Origin: Simmondsia chinensis
Taxonomy: Eukaryota > Streptophyta > Magnoliopsida > Caryophyllales > Simmondsiaceae
Assembly (NCBI GenBank): GCA_018398585.1
Contig: JAGTTD010000011.1
Coordinates: 12,825,346 to 12,889,345 of the forward strand
DNA: 64,000 bases
Direction: 5' to 3'
Shown here: piece after piece, positions 29,637 through 42,105 of the stretch
How the letters are laid out: every line of letters begins with the position of its first letter
Position numbering within the stretch: position 1 is the stretch's first letter
Notes under the pieces: model-generated
Told to the model about the DNA's origin: nothing
Databases searched by the model: none
The model's input: the letters and a program-made list of their open reading frames with translations, nothing else
Translations under genes and position numbers: made by a program

Positions 29637-32210
29637 ATACTAGCCTGAGGACTGAAACCAACCATAAACCAGATGGGTCAGAGCTCCATACAACCTTGCA
29701 TAAAAATCCACTTATATAAGAATCCCACAAAAGCCCAGAAGAGGTGAACAGTCTAGCAGGGAAGTGCTCCCATCACATATGAAGTGATAAATCACACCAA
29801 AACAGAGACGACGAACTGACAGAATCTGATGCTAGCATAATGATGCCGAACTCGTCGCCCAAATCATCCAAAAACTCCTCCCTCTAAGGCAGTTCAGATG
29901 AACCAATCGTGGCCAAAGCGAGGAAGGATCTGAAAGGAGGAACCAGATGTGCTTCATAATCGAGGCTTGGTTGCACTCAGCAAGATGATGAAGTCCAGGA
30001 CCGCTCTTACATCTAGGATTACAAAGATGTCTTCAAGCTACCTTCAAACCCCCCCCCCAAAGGTTAGTGAAGAGCCACGCCAAAGGAAAGCCGCTAAATT
30101 CGACTCAATCATCATGATCATCGTCCTTAGGAGTACAAAGACCATTAACCAGTAGACCTGAATAGCAAAAAGGACTGGCCAAATGAGCTGCAGGCGGTCA
30201 GCATATGATAAAGAATGAGAGGTACATAATTGAATACGAGGGAGGATGCAATCCATAAGTGTCCTGTAATCAACATACCGCAGCTAAGAAGTAATAAGAG
30301 GCACTCCCAAATACCAAACCGGCCACTGCCTAAGGCTGAATCCCATAATGCTAAGAATATCACTCTGAGTCCCATAATCAACTCCTGTTTGAAATACAGT
30401 ACTCTTCACCGCATTTGAGGAAAGCCCCAAAGAACAGCAAGCGATGAAGAGCCTCACGAACAACTATGACACTGCCCAAATCACCCCGATAAAAAATCAT
30501 TAGGTCATCAGCGAAACATAAGTGCGTCAGCCCAGTGCGACAACAGTATGGGTGATAATGAAACCTCGAGTCATCAATAGCACGGAAAAGCAATCCTTGG
30601 AGACCCTTCATAGCAATAACAAACAGACAAGGAGAGAGTGGGTCACCTTGACGAACACCTTTACTAGAGTAGAAGAAACCCTCAAGCTCGCCATTAATGG
30701 CAACAAAAAAAGTAGGCTATAGAAAGGCACTCTCGGACCCAACCAACCATGATCTCGGGATTCCCCATACTCCTGATACTGGCCATAATGAAGTCCCAAC
30801 GAACTATGTCAAAAGCTTTGTGAATATCAATCTTCAGCGCACAATGAGGCGAAACCTGAAGGTGATAATCATGCATAACGAACGAAGTGGGCAGGCTTGA
30901 TCACGAACCTCAATAGCAAAGATCGAGGAAATCAATGGGCAGACTTGATCCTCAGAAATGCGTGGCTCAAAAAGGTCTGAAACATCCTCGGTCAACAGAC
31001 CACCAAGCTCAGTCAACAACTCCTAGAAAAAAGCAACCCCGGTGCCAAAGATCAACTACACATCATAAGTCCTCACACCATCTGGACAACTATTGACGAA
31101 ATCAGTTCCTGTCTTTCCTATGGAGAATAGACCAATGGAAGAACCAAGTGCTCTGATCTCCAGGCAAAAGCCACTGAATATGTGACATCTGATGATAAAA
31201 TGCTTCCTCATCCCGAAATAAGTACAAATACTCACGTAATAGACAACGCTTCTCTAATTAAAGGGCAGGACACTCATGGTCCTCATCTAAAGCTCTCTGA
31301 CCCAGGGCCCAAGCATCACGAGCCACCTCAACACTGGCTGAAATATGGCTAAAGGGACAGGTATTGAAAGCCTTCAACTCACTCTTTGGAAACTTTAGCT
31401 TATGAGTGAGCTCATACATCAAAGTGCCCTTAATACTAGAGTCCCAGACACTCAGGATAGCCGGGAGGAAATCCTCGTGGTGAGCCCAGAAGTTAAAGAA
31501 ATTGAAAATGGAAGTCATTGGGCACTACATTTCACACGCCCTCTAACAACAATAGCACTATGGTCTGAAACAATGCGACAAGTAAGAATCTCAGTAGAGG
31601 GAACAAGGAAGTCACGAAGCCAACGCTTAGTGACAATGCACCAATCAAGTTGCTTAAGGATCAATCTGTCGCCCTTAGCATCATTGGACCATGAGAAATG
31701 AAGTCAAGAGGAAGAAGTAGTCGTAAGCTAGGCCTCAATAACACACTCCTAAAAACCGTTCATATGACCAAGCCAACTCTCCTGGATGCTGCATCTATTG
31801 GAAGGGCTAAGAATGGCATTAAAATCCCCAAGAAGGATCCAAGGCTCACCTAAAATACTGGTGCTAACACCTCAAAGGTAATCCCATAACGTCGAGAAAG
31901 CCCACGGCTCCAGATAAATTAAAAATATGACAAGTAGGGAACTGATCAACACCATGAATCAAATCGACTCTATAGACGCCTAGGTCCCAAGCAACGATAA
32001 TGTGACACCGAGAGGAAACGACCCCACTATAGAGAAACTACCACCCAGCGGCACATCAAGTAATCGCAGCATCCACATCAGATGGTCTGGTTTTAGTCTC
32101 AACCAAACCAATAACAGATAACCGGTTGGAAGATATCCAATCGCGTACAACACGAGATGAATCGAGGTTGTTAAGGCCCCTAATGTTCCAACATCTGACC
32201 ATCATGATGA
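29637..32210 (-). mobile_element. L1 LINE, 5' part of ORF2 (endonuclease and RT)
   Basis: The minus strand starts near 32207 with MVRCWNIRGLNN, a typical ORF2 N-terminus. The endonuclease has WILLGDFNAILSPSN (about 31796-31850). A linker (about 31258-31518) follows, and RT has KIDIHKAFD (about 30800-30850) and the CFADDLMIFY catalytic motif (about 30485-30525). Stops and frameshifts abound. Upstream ORF1 cannot be identified with confidence. The element is split by Gypsy-C (TSD CTGCT) and flanked by Gypsy-D. Confidence 0.8.
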
Positions 32211-32376
32211 AACAATCTATGAAGCAAGGCGACCCTCATGCCTGGAAGCCGCAACAACCCTTGAACACTATCCCATGTCATAATTGACCATCTTTGGCCA
32301 GTCCTTGGCCACCGAGATCAAACACCCTTCACCTCACCTAGCTCCAAATAAAACTTGAACAATGTTGTCATCAAAT

Positions 32377-32761
32377 TGTTATGACCCAAGTTAATGCTTA
32401 GGCCAAAACTCATTAGTTCTTTGCGGAAGTATGGAAGTTTGTGTAGAAAAATTGAAGAGAGAGGGGCAGAACAGTAATTGGGGTATGCAAAATTGCAGAG
32501 AGGGGGAGAGAGAGAATTGAGAGAAAACATCACTTGAAAGTTTATTAATTACATAAAAGTGAATTACAATGGAGCAAATTTGGCTTTTTATGGGCTTCTT
32601 ATATAATTTAAGTAGGAATCAAACAAAATATTAGAAAATATGATTAAAAAAAAAAAAAATCAGTTTTGGTGCCAAAACCCTAACCCTAATAGTAAATAAC
32701 AAAGTTTCCCACCAAATGCTATTTTTTTAAAAATTAGTTATTCTAAGCTTAGGGCATAATA
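32377..32761 (-). repeat. Gypsy-D 3' LTR
   Basis: 385 bp. Polypurine tract (complement of CCCTCCCCC, 32765-32773) adjoins it. Confidence 0.83.
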
Positions 32762-33121
32762 TTACCCTCCCCCAAAGCCAATCCTAGTCTTCAAGGATTG
32801 AAAGAAGGGAATTGCCTTTTTAAGAACATAAAGTATTCCTAAGTAGCATTCTCAGCTAAATCAAACCATTGGATAAGAACTTGTGCACATCACCTATTAT
32901 TTCTTTTGACTAATCGCCTATCAAGTATAGCATATGCTCAGCAAGCATCACCCCTTCATTGTTCACTATTGGTGGCTTGGCCGATGGAGTAACGATAGTC
33001 CCTATCCTTTTCTTCAACTGTGATATACAGAAAATTGGATGTATCAAGCATAAGGGAGGTAATTGAAGCTTGCAAGCATCATTCCCACATCGAGCAATAA
33101 CTGGATAAGGACCAAAGTAGC

Positions 33122-33309
33122 TGTTGAGGACTCCACATGTGAGTCTTATGGAATCCCACAATGGAGTTAAGAGAAAGAAGATATTACTTTATAAGTCTAG
33201 TGGGTTACTCCACCTAATACCAATTGGTTTTAGGATGGAATTCCACTTGGGCTTATATCTGGATCCAGAATTCCATGGGTCGTGCCTCAAGGCCCGGTGA
33301 AATTTAATA
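33122..33309 (+). repeat. TRIM 5' LTR
   Basis: 188 bp; same length as its partner. Confidence 0.88.
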
Positions 33310-33321
33310 TGGTATCAGAGC
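33310..33321 (+). other. TRIM primer-binding site (initiator tRNA-Met)
   Basis: TGGTATCAGAGC, immediately after the 5' LTR. Confidence 0.88.
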
Positions 33322-33479
33322 GGGTTGATAATCCCTATCTCTTTTTTGTCACACTGTGTTCTCATGAAGAGGGGTGCATTTTTGTTTGGTGCGCCAAGGG
33401 CCTCTCCAATATGTTGGATCCAATTGAATCGGAGAAGGCAAGGAGTGCGTTTGTCCTAGACTCACATGTTGAGTGAGAG

Positions 33480-33667
33480 TGTTGAGGACTCCATATGTAA
33501 GTCTTGTGGAATCCCACATTGGAGTTGAGAGAAAGAAAATATCACTTTATAAGCCTAGTGGGTTACTCCACCTTATGCCAATTGGTTTTAGGATGGAACC
33601 CTACTTAAGCTTATATGTAGATTCCGTATGTTCAAACTCCATGGGTCGGGCCTGGTGAAATTTAATA
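33480..33667 (+). repeat. TRIM 3' LTR
   Basis: 188 bp; preceded by a purine-rich GAGTGAGAG tract. Confidence 0.88.
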
Positions 33668-34916
33668 GTTGCGGGCTAAGAGCTTGATTGAACTTCTTAA
33701 TGCCAATGAAGTTTGTTTGTCTGGCTACAAGCCTACAACTTGATGTATACCAGGTGTCCCACTTGAAGCTCTCCATTCGTCCTTTCTTTATCGGCGTAAA
33801 ATTTATCTGAGCTTAAACTTCTTCCAAAATTTTCTTAATCTTTCTTAACACTTCATTTCTTTTCCTGAAAAATAGTTCAATAGTATCATTTTCATCAATA
33901 AAATCCAATGTCGGTGCCTCATATCAATACAAAAGCCTTAAAGGGTGTACGTTTAAGGATGTGGGTATGAGGAGTTATATCAATACTCTTCCAAATAAAG
34001 CCAAGAAGACCATTTGTATGTCATATAAGATGTCGTACACCTCAAGTATTGCTCTAGGAATTGCTTTAGCCTCTCAGTTTTTCCTTTAGTTTCAGGATGA
34101 TAACTTGAACTGAGATTTAAATATATCCGTGAAAGTCTAAACAACTCCTTCCAAAATATGCTTGTAAAAATCTTGTCTCTATTAGAAACAACACTAGAGA
34201 GAATGCCATGAAACTTATACACATTTTCCATGAAATGCTTAGCTATAATTGAGGCAGTGTAAGGATGAAATAAGGGAAGGAAGTTGGCATATTTAGAAAA
34301 TCTGTCAACAACTACCCAAATGGCATCCCTATTACAACTCTTGGGTAAACCTTCTATGAAATGCATGCATATCATAGAACAAGGCTGTGAAGTGTGAAGG
34401 AATGAGTAAAGATCGCAAAAATCCAGGATATGTCACATGTTCAACCTTATTTCGTTGACATGTATCACAAGTCCTTACAAGTTCCTTCTCCGATGCCTTT
34501 AATCCCTTCCAATAGAAGTAGGATTTGGCTCTCTTATATGTTGCACCAACTCCAAAATGCCCTTCCAAGGCCGAGGTATGGACATTCTCAAGCAACTTCT
34601 TCCGCAATTGTGTGGAAGAACCAAAGTAAAGCTTGCCTTTGTAGCATGACAATCCCTGACTAAAAGAAAATTGAGGTAAAGCATTAGCATCAACAAGTAA
34701 AGTACTAATTTCGTCTTGAACCTCATCATCTTTTATATAGCTTTCCATAACATCATTTATCCATGAAGGGACAATGGTTGATATAGCATAAACATAAGCT
34801 ACAATTTCTGCAACATTACAAGCAACAGGTTTTGTAAATTCACAAGCATCATTTTCTGCAAAAACATAATTTAAGTGGTTTGGTTCTCGTGTTATTCTCG
34901 ATAGTGGGTTCTGCAA

Positions 34917-36260
34917 CCCTATTTTTAGTGCCCTTTCTATACATTATACCATAGGTAAGCCTCAAAAGATTGGTGAGACCTTTCTTTTATAGAGGTGTAG
35001 ATATGTTTGGGTCCAATAACTACAAATTCTCATTATCAATCTTACTAAGGAAGTAATTACCTTCTAAATAATGCCTCCATTTTTGTATTGCCATTAATAT
35101 AGCTAGGTATCTCATATAGAGAAAAATTAAGTTACCTAGGCTTAAAAGGCTTACTTAGATAGGGCATAGGGTGCCCTTCTGGCATTAGGATAACCCCTAA
35201 TCCATCATGACATGCATTAGTTTCTAGCTCAAAAGGTTTGCCAAAGTCAGGTAATGCAAGAATGAGGGCATGGCATGTAGCTAACTTCGACTTTTGAAAA
35301 CCTCAGTAGCTCGTTCATTCCAGTCAAATGCATTTTTCCTTAGTAAATTATTTAGTGGTTTGGCAATTACTCCATAGCCTGCTACAAATTTTCTACAATA
35401 GCCCACTAGTCGCAAAAATCCCCCAAGTTCTTTTAAGTTTTTTGGTTTTGGCAATTGTTGCATTGCCTCAATCTTGCTAGGGTCAGTTGAAACAGCTTCT
35501 TGACTGATAATATGACCAAAATACTCTACTTTATCTATTGCAAATGTACATCTAGACATTTTTGCATATAATCTATTGTTGTGCAAAATGGTGAGGACTT
35601 TGCTTAGGTGCTGCAAGTGTTGTTCCCAATTCATGCTATAGATCAAGACATCATCGAAGAAAACTAACACAAAATTTATTAAGAACTCTCTAAAGACATC
35701 ATTCATTAAAGATTGAAAAGTTGCAGGAGCATTAGTAAGTCCAAAAGGCAAGACCTTGAACTCAAAATGGCCATGGTGTGTCCTAAAGGCAGCCATGTGT
35801 ATGTCTTCTTCCTTCATCCTAACTTGATAATAACCTTGCAAAAAATCAGTTTCAGAAAATACCTTGAAACCTTGTAATTTATCTAGGAGGTCATCAATTT
35901 AAGGTATTGGGAACTTATTCTTGATGGTTAGATCATTAAATTTCCTATAATCTATACACATCCTAGTGGTTCCATCCTTCTTCATCACCCAAATAATGGG
36001 TGAAACAAAAGGACTTTGGCTTGGTTGGGTGAAAGAACAGTTAAGAAGATCAATTACATGTCTTTTAGTCTTAGTCTTACGGAGTAAGAATGTCGATAAG
36101 ACCTCATGTTAACTGGTGCAGCACCGGTTTTGAGTGGTATGGAGTGATCTTGTGTTCTAGGAGGTGGGAGTGTGGTGGGTTCTTCAAAAAAATCATTAAA
36201 CTCATGTAAAAGTTGCTGTAAATCAATGTGATAAGAGAACAAACCAGAATCCATTGCATG
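34917..36260 (-). pseudogene. Gypsy-D reverse transcriptase and RNase H remnant
   Basis: 36254-36054 is the RT N-terminus (FNDFFEEPTTLPPPRTQDHSIPL). 35841-35281 is open for 186 codons with QGYYQV, PFGLTNAPATF, catalytic FFDDVLIY (about 35640-35665) and the thumb (LKELGGFLRLVGYCRKF). RNase H, 35280-34920, is heavily decayed. Confidence 0.82.
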
Positions 36261-37467
36261 AAAATTGTCCCAACCAACAACATGAAGCTTTAGCCATGGC
36301 TTTCTTCAACTTCTCTCCTTGGAGCCATTTTAAAGAAGGGTCACATGCAAATCCTTGCAAGAAAACTTTTTCTCCTTCTTTCGAAGAGTTAGCTTCACGC
36401 TAACAAAGCCCAACTTGATGCGATTATGCATCTTCATCCAGTTAACACCAAGAAGCAAGTCACAACCACCAAGACTTAATACTCTAAAGTTATATTGAAA
36501 AGTAATGGCTCTGCATATCCCATGTGACTCCTAGACACCTAGATTATGTGATCCATTTACTTCTATTAGCCACAATTACAGCTAGTGGGGAAGCATTAGA
36601 CAAAACCAAACCACCAGATTTAGCAATTTTGAAATCCATGAAACTATGAGTACTTCTAATATCAATTAAAACTTGGATCACTTTCTTTTTGCACATATGC
36701 CTTCAGTTTGTATAGTCCTATGATCTTTGCTACCATTCATCGCCATAGTAGATATAGTCATATTGTCAACATCGTCTTCAACCAATCTACTACTTTTTGG
36801 ATCATCATCAACATCAATAATTTCGGTGAAGTTAGGTTCTTGTTCCACTTCCTCAGCTGTGATGGCCAACAATTGCTTCCCTTGGCAAACATGACAAGGG
36901 AAATGTCTTTCATTACATCTAAAGCATAAAGGAGGGTTTTTCATTTGGTCATTAGGCTTGAAGTGGTGGTTAAAACGATCCAGCTGAATCACTACCAGAG
37001 GTAAGAGCCTCTTGTTTGAAATCTAATTGGGTTTCTACAGCAAATTCCTAACACTTGAGGTTTGAATTTGTGTATTCTTGGATAAAATTGAAGTGTTAAA
37101 GTTATAATTTTGGGCTTTCTCATAAGTATAACCATCATAAGGTGTTTTAGGCACGTCCATTTAGACACTTGTGGATGTGTAAGGTCATATACATTAGAGC
37201 CATCACAAATGCATCATCCAATGTTTGTGGCCTAAACATGAATGCTTAATTCAAGGTCTTAATCCACTTAAGTAACTTGAAATGAAAAAAGATTCAGGGA
37301 GTTGTGGGTTAGACTCAACCATATAGGCTCTTAGCTTCTCAAACTTTGCTTGGTATTCAATCAATGGGCCTTTTGTTGAAGCTTGTTAAATTCATCAATT
37401 ATCACTTTTTCTATCATCAAAGTGTTTACAAAGTCTTTCAACAAAATAATCCCATTGTACATCAAGC
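36261..37467 (-). pseudogene. Gypsy-D protease and gag 3' remnant
   Basis: Protease active-site region reads LIDIRSTHSF (near 36655) where the family has DSG, so it is inactive. Upstream 36992-36678 holds the zinc knuckle (CFRCNERHFPCHVC) and an acidic stretch. 36993-37467 is gag capsid sequence with stops, continuing beyond Gypsy-E at 42106. Confidence 0.75.
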
Positions 37468-37810
37468 TATTACGTTTTCCTTTCATATTTTGATGTAATA
37501 AGTTGCGAATTACTTGTATTAGTTGAATTACAATGTTGGCGCCAAAATTAGTTAGGCAAAGGGGGTTCCAGTTGTTAGTTTTGGCGGGAAATAGTTTGAT
37601 GTTAGGAATTTGAATTCTTGTTTCAAATTCCCTTTAAATAGGTTGATCTTGTGTATTGTTGAGGGATTCAATGAAAATTACTAATCTCTATGAGATAAAC
37701 TTCTCTTCTCATCTTATTCTCTCTCTACTTTCTCATCTGCTTTCACTTCTTTCTCATCCCTTACTCTCTTTTCATTAGGTTAAGATCAAGATCCAATCTC
37801 GATCTTAATA
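37468..37810 (+). repeat. Gypsy-E 5' LTR
   Basis: 343 bp. The terminal TG and CA appear as TA and TA, each one transition from the 3' LTR ends. Confidence 0.9.
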
Positions 37811-37812
37811 AT

Positions 37813-37824
37813 TGGTATCAGAGC
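37813..37824 (+). other. Gypsy-E primer-binding site (initiator tRNA-Met)
   Basis: TGGTATCAGAGC; gag ATG follows only 33 bp later. Confidence 0.9.
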
Positions 37825-37857
37825 CTCGCTGGCTTCCCAAACTCAGAAACAATAGCA

Positions 37858-39303
37858 ATGTCATCCGAGGTAGCATTGGCAGGTGGTGTAACCACCAGAT
37901 CGGCAGCAGCCAGAGCAGCTGCCAGACCTCCGATTTCTAAAGCAGTTGGCGGCAATGATCCTGCAGGTCAGGATGATGTCACAAAGAATGTTTTGGAGAA
38001 TCAGTTTAAGGCTTGGAGTGAGTGCATGATTGATCGACTCAAGGTGTCACAAGTGGAATCAGTTCAGATGTTGCAGCAGCAACGGGAGGAGAAGCTGGAA
38101 CAACGATCTCAGTAGGTCAAACTTAAGTTCTCTGATCAGCTCACATGAAAGGCACAAGAGTTGGAGGAGAAGATTCCTATGAGGTTTGACCGAGAATTAC
38201 AGCAATTGGATGTGAAATTAGCAGAAATTCGTGCGCAATTCAGGAGGCCCAATCCTCCATTGGTTCCGGATCTTTTGATACTAGCTAGTGTGCTTCAAGC
38301 TAGTCCCTCTTTGAGAGCTGAAACATTAAATCGTGAGGTTGAAGATGGAGTTCCAGCTAGGACTCAAGATTTTGCTAATCCTGAAAGACATGAACATAGT
38401 GAGCATGTTCAACCTCGACCTCCAAACTGGACTGAGGTAACAGAAGGCCGGACATCAGGAACGGAACATAGTTTCAGAACTCAAGGAGTCAGTGTTGGTC
38501 AGTTAGACAGGCCACCTGATTCTTGGCAGCATCCACGTTCAGGCAGCAATGAGGATTCATCCAATAGCCGGAGTAACAACCACAGACAGCCTCGGGTGCA
38601 GATCAATGCGTTTGATGGTACGCAACCACATTCATGGCTGAGAAGGTGTGAGCGCTATTTTCTTTTTTGTCACATTGATGAATCAGAGAAAGTGCAAATT
38701 ACGGCTGTGTACTTGCTTGGAGATCATGAGGTGTGGTTCTCTAGCTTGATAAGAAGTAGACCTTCCATTACATGGTATGAATTTGCCAAGGCCTTATGTG
38801 CTCGGTATAGTGATGAGGATGATAGTGATATTGTGGATAAATTTAATAAAGTGAAGCAAGATTCAACTGTCAAGGAGTACATTACCAGGTTTGAGAATCT
38901 CCGGGCTAGCATTGCGACTGAAATTGAAGCATCTGAATCATATTATGTGTTAGCTTTCATAAGTGGTTTGAAGCCTAAGTTGAAGAACTTAGTTAAAGCC
39001 GTTGATCCCATTGATTTGTCCACAACCTTTGCTAAAGCCAAGCTTTATGAATCCACGGTCATAACAGCAGGTGACGTCTCTAGACCTCGTGGAAGTACCT
39101 CCAAATTTCAGAAAAATTCGATCAGAAACAGGCCTAACAGAGTGGAGGATAGACCGCAGCAGAAGTTGTGCTTCCGATGTAATCAGCCTTACCAATTTGG
39201 TCACAAGTGCAATCCCAAATTCCTCATGGCTGTGGAAGGAACTAATGCTGTTGAACACCTTGATGAGGAGGAAATTGCAGACGAGGACTCTGAGTCTGAT
39301 TAG
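37858..39303 (+). pseudogene. Gypsy-E gag
   Basis: ATG at 37858 opens 85 codons ending at TAG 38113-38115; a TGA follows at about 38146, and from 38161 the frame is open for 380 codons to a TAG at 39301. The N-terminal part (MSSEVALAGG...) is alanine-rich, then coiled-coil-like and glutamine-rich. The capsid domain lies about 38600-38990 (FDGTQPHSWLRRCERYF, FSSLIRSRPSITWYEF), and the zinc knuckle CFRCNQPYQFGHKC is near 39172. The first TAG is also present in Gypsy-F at the homologous codon. The capsid to zinc knuckle part is unusually well kept. Confidence 0.85.
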
Positions 39304-39364
39304 GAAAGTGTGTTGAGCTTAGAAGATGCTGCAATAGAGATTTCAGTTAAGGCTCTTACCGGTA

Positions 39365-40129
39365 ATGGACCTCATAGCACAAATTGGGATCAAAGGAAGA
39401 GCTGGTAAGATGTCCATTATCATTCTCATTGATAGTGGGAGTACTCATAGCTTCATAGATCCTAAAGTAGTCAAGAAAGTAGGCCATGAGGTGATCAAAA
39501 CTCACCCTCTCGCAGTCACCGTGGCTGATGGGAAGACAGTTACCACGCAGAACAAATGCCAAGGTTTCTCTTGGGTAATGCAAGACCGCAAGTTCAGCTA
39601 CAACTTTAGAATCTTTCCTTTGGGGGGGTGTGACATGGTGCTTGGTGTAGATTGGATGAGATCCTATAGTCCGGTATTGTTTGATTATGCAAATCTCTCG
39701 GTGTCATTTGATGCACATGGCTCCAAAGTCACTCTGCAGGGGATAGCCGAACCAGCTCACTTGCAAATAATTAAGGGGAGTAAGCTTAAGAAAGATTCCT
39801 TCAAATGGTCAGAGGATGTTCAAAAGGCTTTCGATGCTCTCAAAACTGCAATGTGCAAAGCACCAGTTTTGGCTATGCCGGATTTCTCTTCAAGCTTCAT
39901 TTTGGAGACAGATGCAAGTGGAAGTGGCATTGGAGCAGTATTGTCTCGAGAAGGGAGACCTATAGCATACAGCAGCCAAGCTTTGAGTGCAAAACATCAA
40001 GCTCTTTCCACAAATGAGAAAGAGTACCTTGCCATCTTGCTTGCGGTTGATAAGTGGAGGCACTACTTGGATGAGCATCATTTCATCATCAAGACTGATC
40101 ATCAAAGTCTTAAACACTTATTGGACTAG
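39365..40129 (+). pseudogene. Gypsy-E protease-RNase H fusion (RT deleted)
   Basis: A single 255-codon frame runs from protease (IDSGSTHSFID near residue 22-32, MVLGVDWMRSY) directly into the RT thumb end (KKDSFKWSEDVQKAFDALK) and RNase H (ETDASGSGIGAVLS). The whole RT palm, including FFDD, is missing. The junction is near 39780 (AGTAAGCTTAAGAAAG), where both parental sequences share GCTNA. The deletion keeps the frame. The frame ends at TAG 40127 where Gypsy-F has a glutamine. A frameshift before 39365 separates it from gag. Confidence 0.85.
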
Positions 40130-41734
40130 AAGATTGTCACAAGGATACAAAGAAAAGGGTTGTTGAAGACGTTGGGGCTGAATTACAACATTGAGTACAG
40201 AAAAGGCAGAGAAAACTGGGCTGCAGATGCACTGTCACGCAAGTTTGAGGGCTGTGAGCAGGGTTCCCTTGGAGCTATTTCCGTGATTTCTCCTGCTTGG
40301 ATGGAAGAGTTACATCAGTCCTATGAGAATGATCCTTTTGCACAAGAAGTTATAGCGGCTGCTAGTATGGACAAGGCTGACAATCTGGCTGCTGGTGCAG
40401 ACATCTCTGTTACCCGAGGTACTATCAGAATTCAGGGAAAGTTGTATGTTGGTAGCTCTACTGATCTCAGGCACCAAATTATCAATGCTGCACATGATTC
40501 TTCATGGGGAGGTCACTCAGGCATTGAGGGGACCTATCAGAGATTGAGGCTTCACTTTAGCTGGCCCGGGATGAAGAGGGAAGTGACTAGTTTGGTGCAA
40601 AGTTGTGAGGTTTGCCAACAAACCAAACTTGGTGATCATAGATACCAAGGGCTGCTCCAGCCCATGCCTGTTCCTGAGGGCATATGGCAACACATAAGCA
40701 TGGATTTCATCGAATGATTACCTAAGTCAGAGGGAAAGGAGGTGATTTGGGTAGTTGTTGATCGGTTCACAAAATCTGGGCACTTCATTGCTTTGGCACG
40801 ACCTATTACTGCAGAAAAATTAGCTCGTGTGTTCTTAGACAATATCTACAAGCTTCATGGATTGCCCCAATCCATAGTTTCAGATAGGGGTAAACTCTTC
40901 ACAAGTCGCTTTTGGAAGGAGTTGTTTAGACTCTTGGGAACGACCTTGGCTATGAGTTCTTCATACCACCCTCAAACCGATGGTCAGACAGAGAGGGTTA
41001 ACCAATGCATTGAACAATACCTCAGGAGCATGGTATTTAATCATCCTAAGGTGTGGGGAAGGTGGCTTTCTTTGGTAGAATTTTGGTATAATACCCATTT
41101 TCATACTTCCTTGGGCATTTCTCCCTTCAAGGCCTTGTTTGGATATGATCCTCCCTCTTTTTTTGGGTTGCAAGGAGTTGGGACTAATTTGGGTGAAGTA
41201 GCTAATATGTTGCAGCAAAGGAAACATGTTTTGCACCAGCTAAAGCACAATCTCACAGAATCTCAAGCCCGGATGAAGTGGTATGCTGATAAGAAGAGAG
41301 TTGATCGAAATTTTAAGGTAGGAGACATGGTATATCTGAAATTGCAGCCATATAGGCAATCAACAGCAGCAGTAAGGAAGAATGTCAAGCTATGTGCCAG
41401 ATTTTTTGGTCCTTACAAGGTGTTGGAAAGAATTGGCAAGGTGGCTTATAAATTAGAGCTGCCACCCGACTCCTACATTCACCCGGTCATTCATGTTTCC
41501 CTTCTTAAAAAGCGGGTTCAAGCTGGTCACCGACCATCCTTAGCTCCTCCAGACATGGGCTCCAATGTCCTTTTGAAGTTACAACCAGCTGCAGTAGTAG
41601 AAGAAGGGCCAGCAGCAGCAGCAGGTAACAGGGTTCAGCAACTGCAGGTTAATTGGAGCAACTTGGATGAAGCCTTCATCACATGGGAAGAAAAGAATTT
41701 TTTGTTGAGTCAATTTCCTTCTTTTCATGCTTGA
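40130..41734 (+). pseudogene. Gypsy-E integrase with chromodomain
   Basis: 40160-40717: RNase H end (YRKGRENWAADALSRKFEG), integrase zinc domain (HDSSWGGHSGIEGTYQR, CEVCQQTK) and the first catalytic aspartate in MDFIE, then TGA at 40715-40717. 40742-41734 is open for 330 codons: D in SDRGKLF, E in QTERVN, HPVIHVSLLKK and the chromodomain-like end (LQVNWSNLDEAFITWE). All three DDE residues remain, but the stop splits the core. Confidence 0.86.
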
Positions 41735-41762
41735 GGACACGAATGTTGTAAGGGGAGGGGAT

Positions 41763-42105
41763 TGTTACGTTTTCCTTTAATATTTTGATGTAATAAGTCA
41801 CGAATTACTTGTATTAGTTGAATTGCAATGTTGGTGCCAAAATTATTTAGGCAAAGGGGGTTCCGGTTGTTAGTTTTGGCGGGAAATAGTTTGATGTTAG
41901 GAATTTGAATTCTTGTTTCAAATTCCCTTTAAATAGGTTAATCTTGTGTATGGTTGAGGGATTCAATGAAAATTACTAATCTATATGAGATAAACTTCTC
42001 TTCTCATCTTATTCTCTCTCTACTTTCTCATCTCCTTTCACTTCTTTCTCATCCCTTACTCTTTTTTCATTAAGTTAAGATCAAGATCAAATCTCGATCT
42101 TAACA
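41763..42105 (+). repeat. Gypsy-E 3' LTR
   Basis: 343 bp, TGTTACG to CTTAACA, after polypurine AAGGGGAGGGGAT (about 41750-41762). Confidence 0.9.

Larger units (their letters stand above)
33122..33667 (+). mobile_element. TRIM: 546-bp terminal-repeat retrotransposon in miniature
   Basis: Two 188-bp direct repeats (33122-33309, 33480-33667) start TGTTGAGGACTCC and end GAAATTTAATA. A perfect PBS (TGGTATCAGAGC, 33310-33321) directly follows the first. The interior is only 170 bp and non-coding. Flanks GTAGC and GTTGC agree at 4 of 5 bases. It lies in the integrase of Gypsy-D in the opposite orientation. The size and lack of protein genes define a TRIM, which must borrow enzymes. Confidence 0.88.
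32800..34916 (-). pseudogene. Gypsy-D integrase remnant
   Basis: 34916-34332 holds the HHCC zinc domain (HTSALEGHFG..., CDTCQRNK). 34375-33980 holds the core, but MDF is MHF and SDRD is SNRD, so two catalytic aspartates are lost; the glutamate in KTERL remains. The C-terminal domain (SYFGPYPVIARCG, IHPIFCISQLKK) resumes at about 33120-32990 beyond the TRIM. Frameshifts are present. Confidence 0.8.
37468..42105 (+). mobile_element. Gypsy-E: chromodomain Ty3/gypsy with reverse transcriptase deleted
   Basis: 343-bp LTRs at both ends, flanked by perfect CAAGC (37463-37467, 42106-42110). By eye the LTRs differ at about 17 positions (5%). Gypsy-F (minus strand) is a close relative, sharing LTR and protein sequence. 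Compared with Gypsy-F, Gypsy-E lacks about 1 kb between protease and RNase H, so it is non-autonomous. It sits in the gag of Gypsy-D. Confidence 0.92.
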
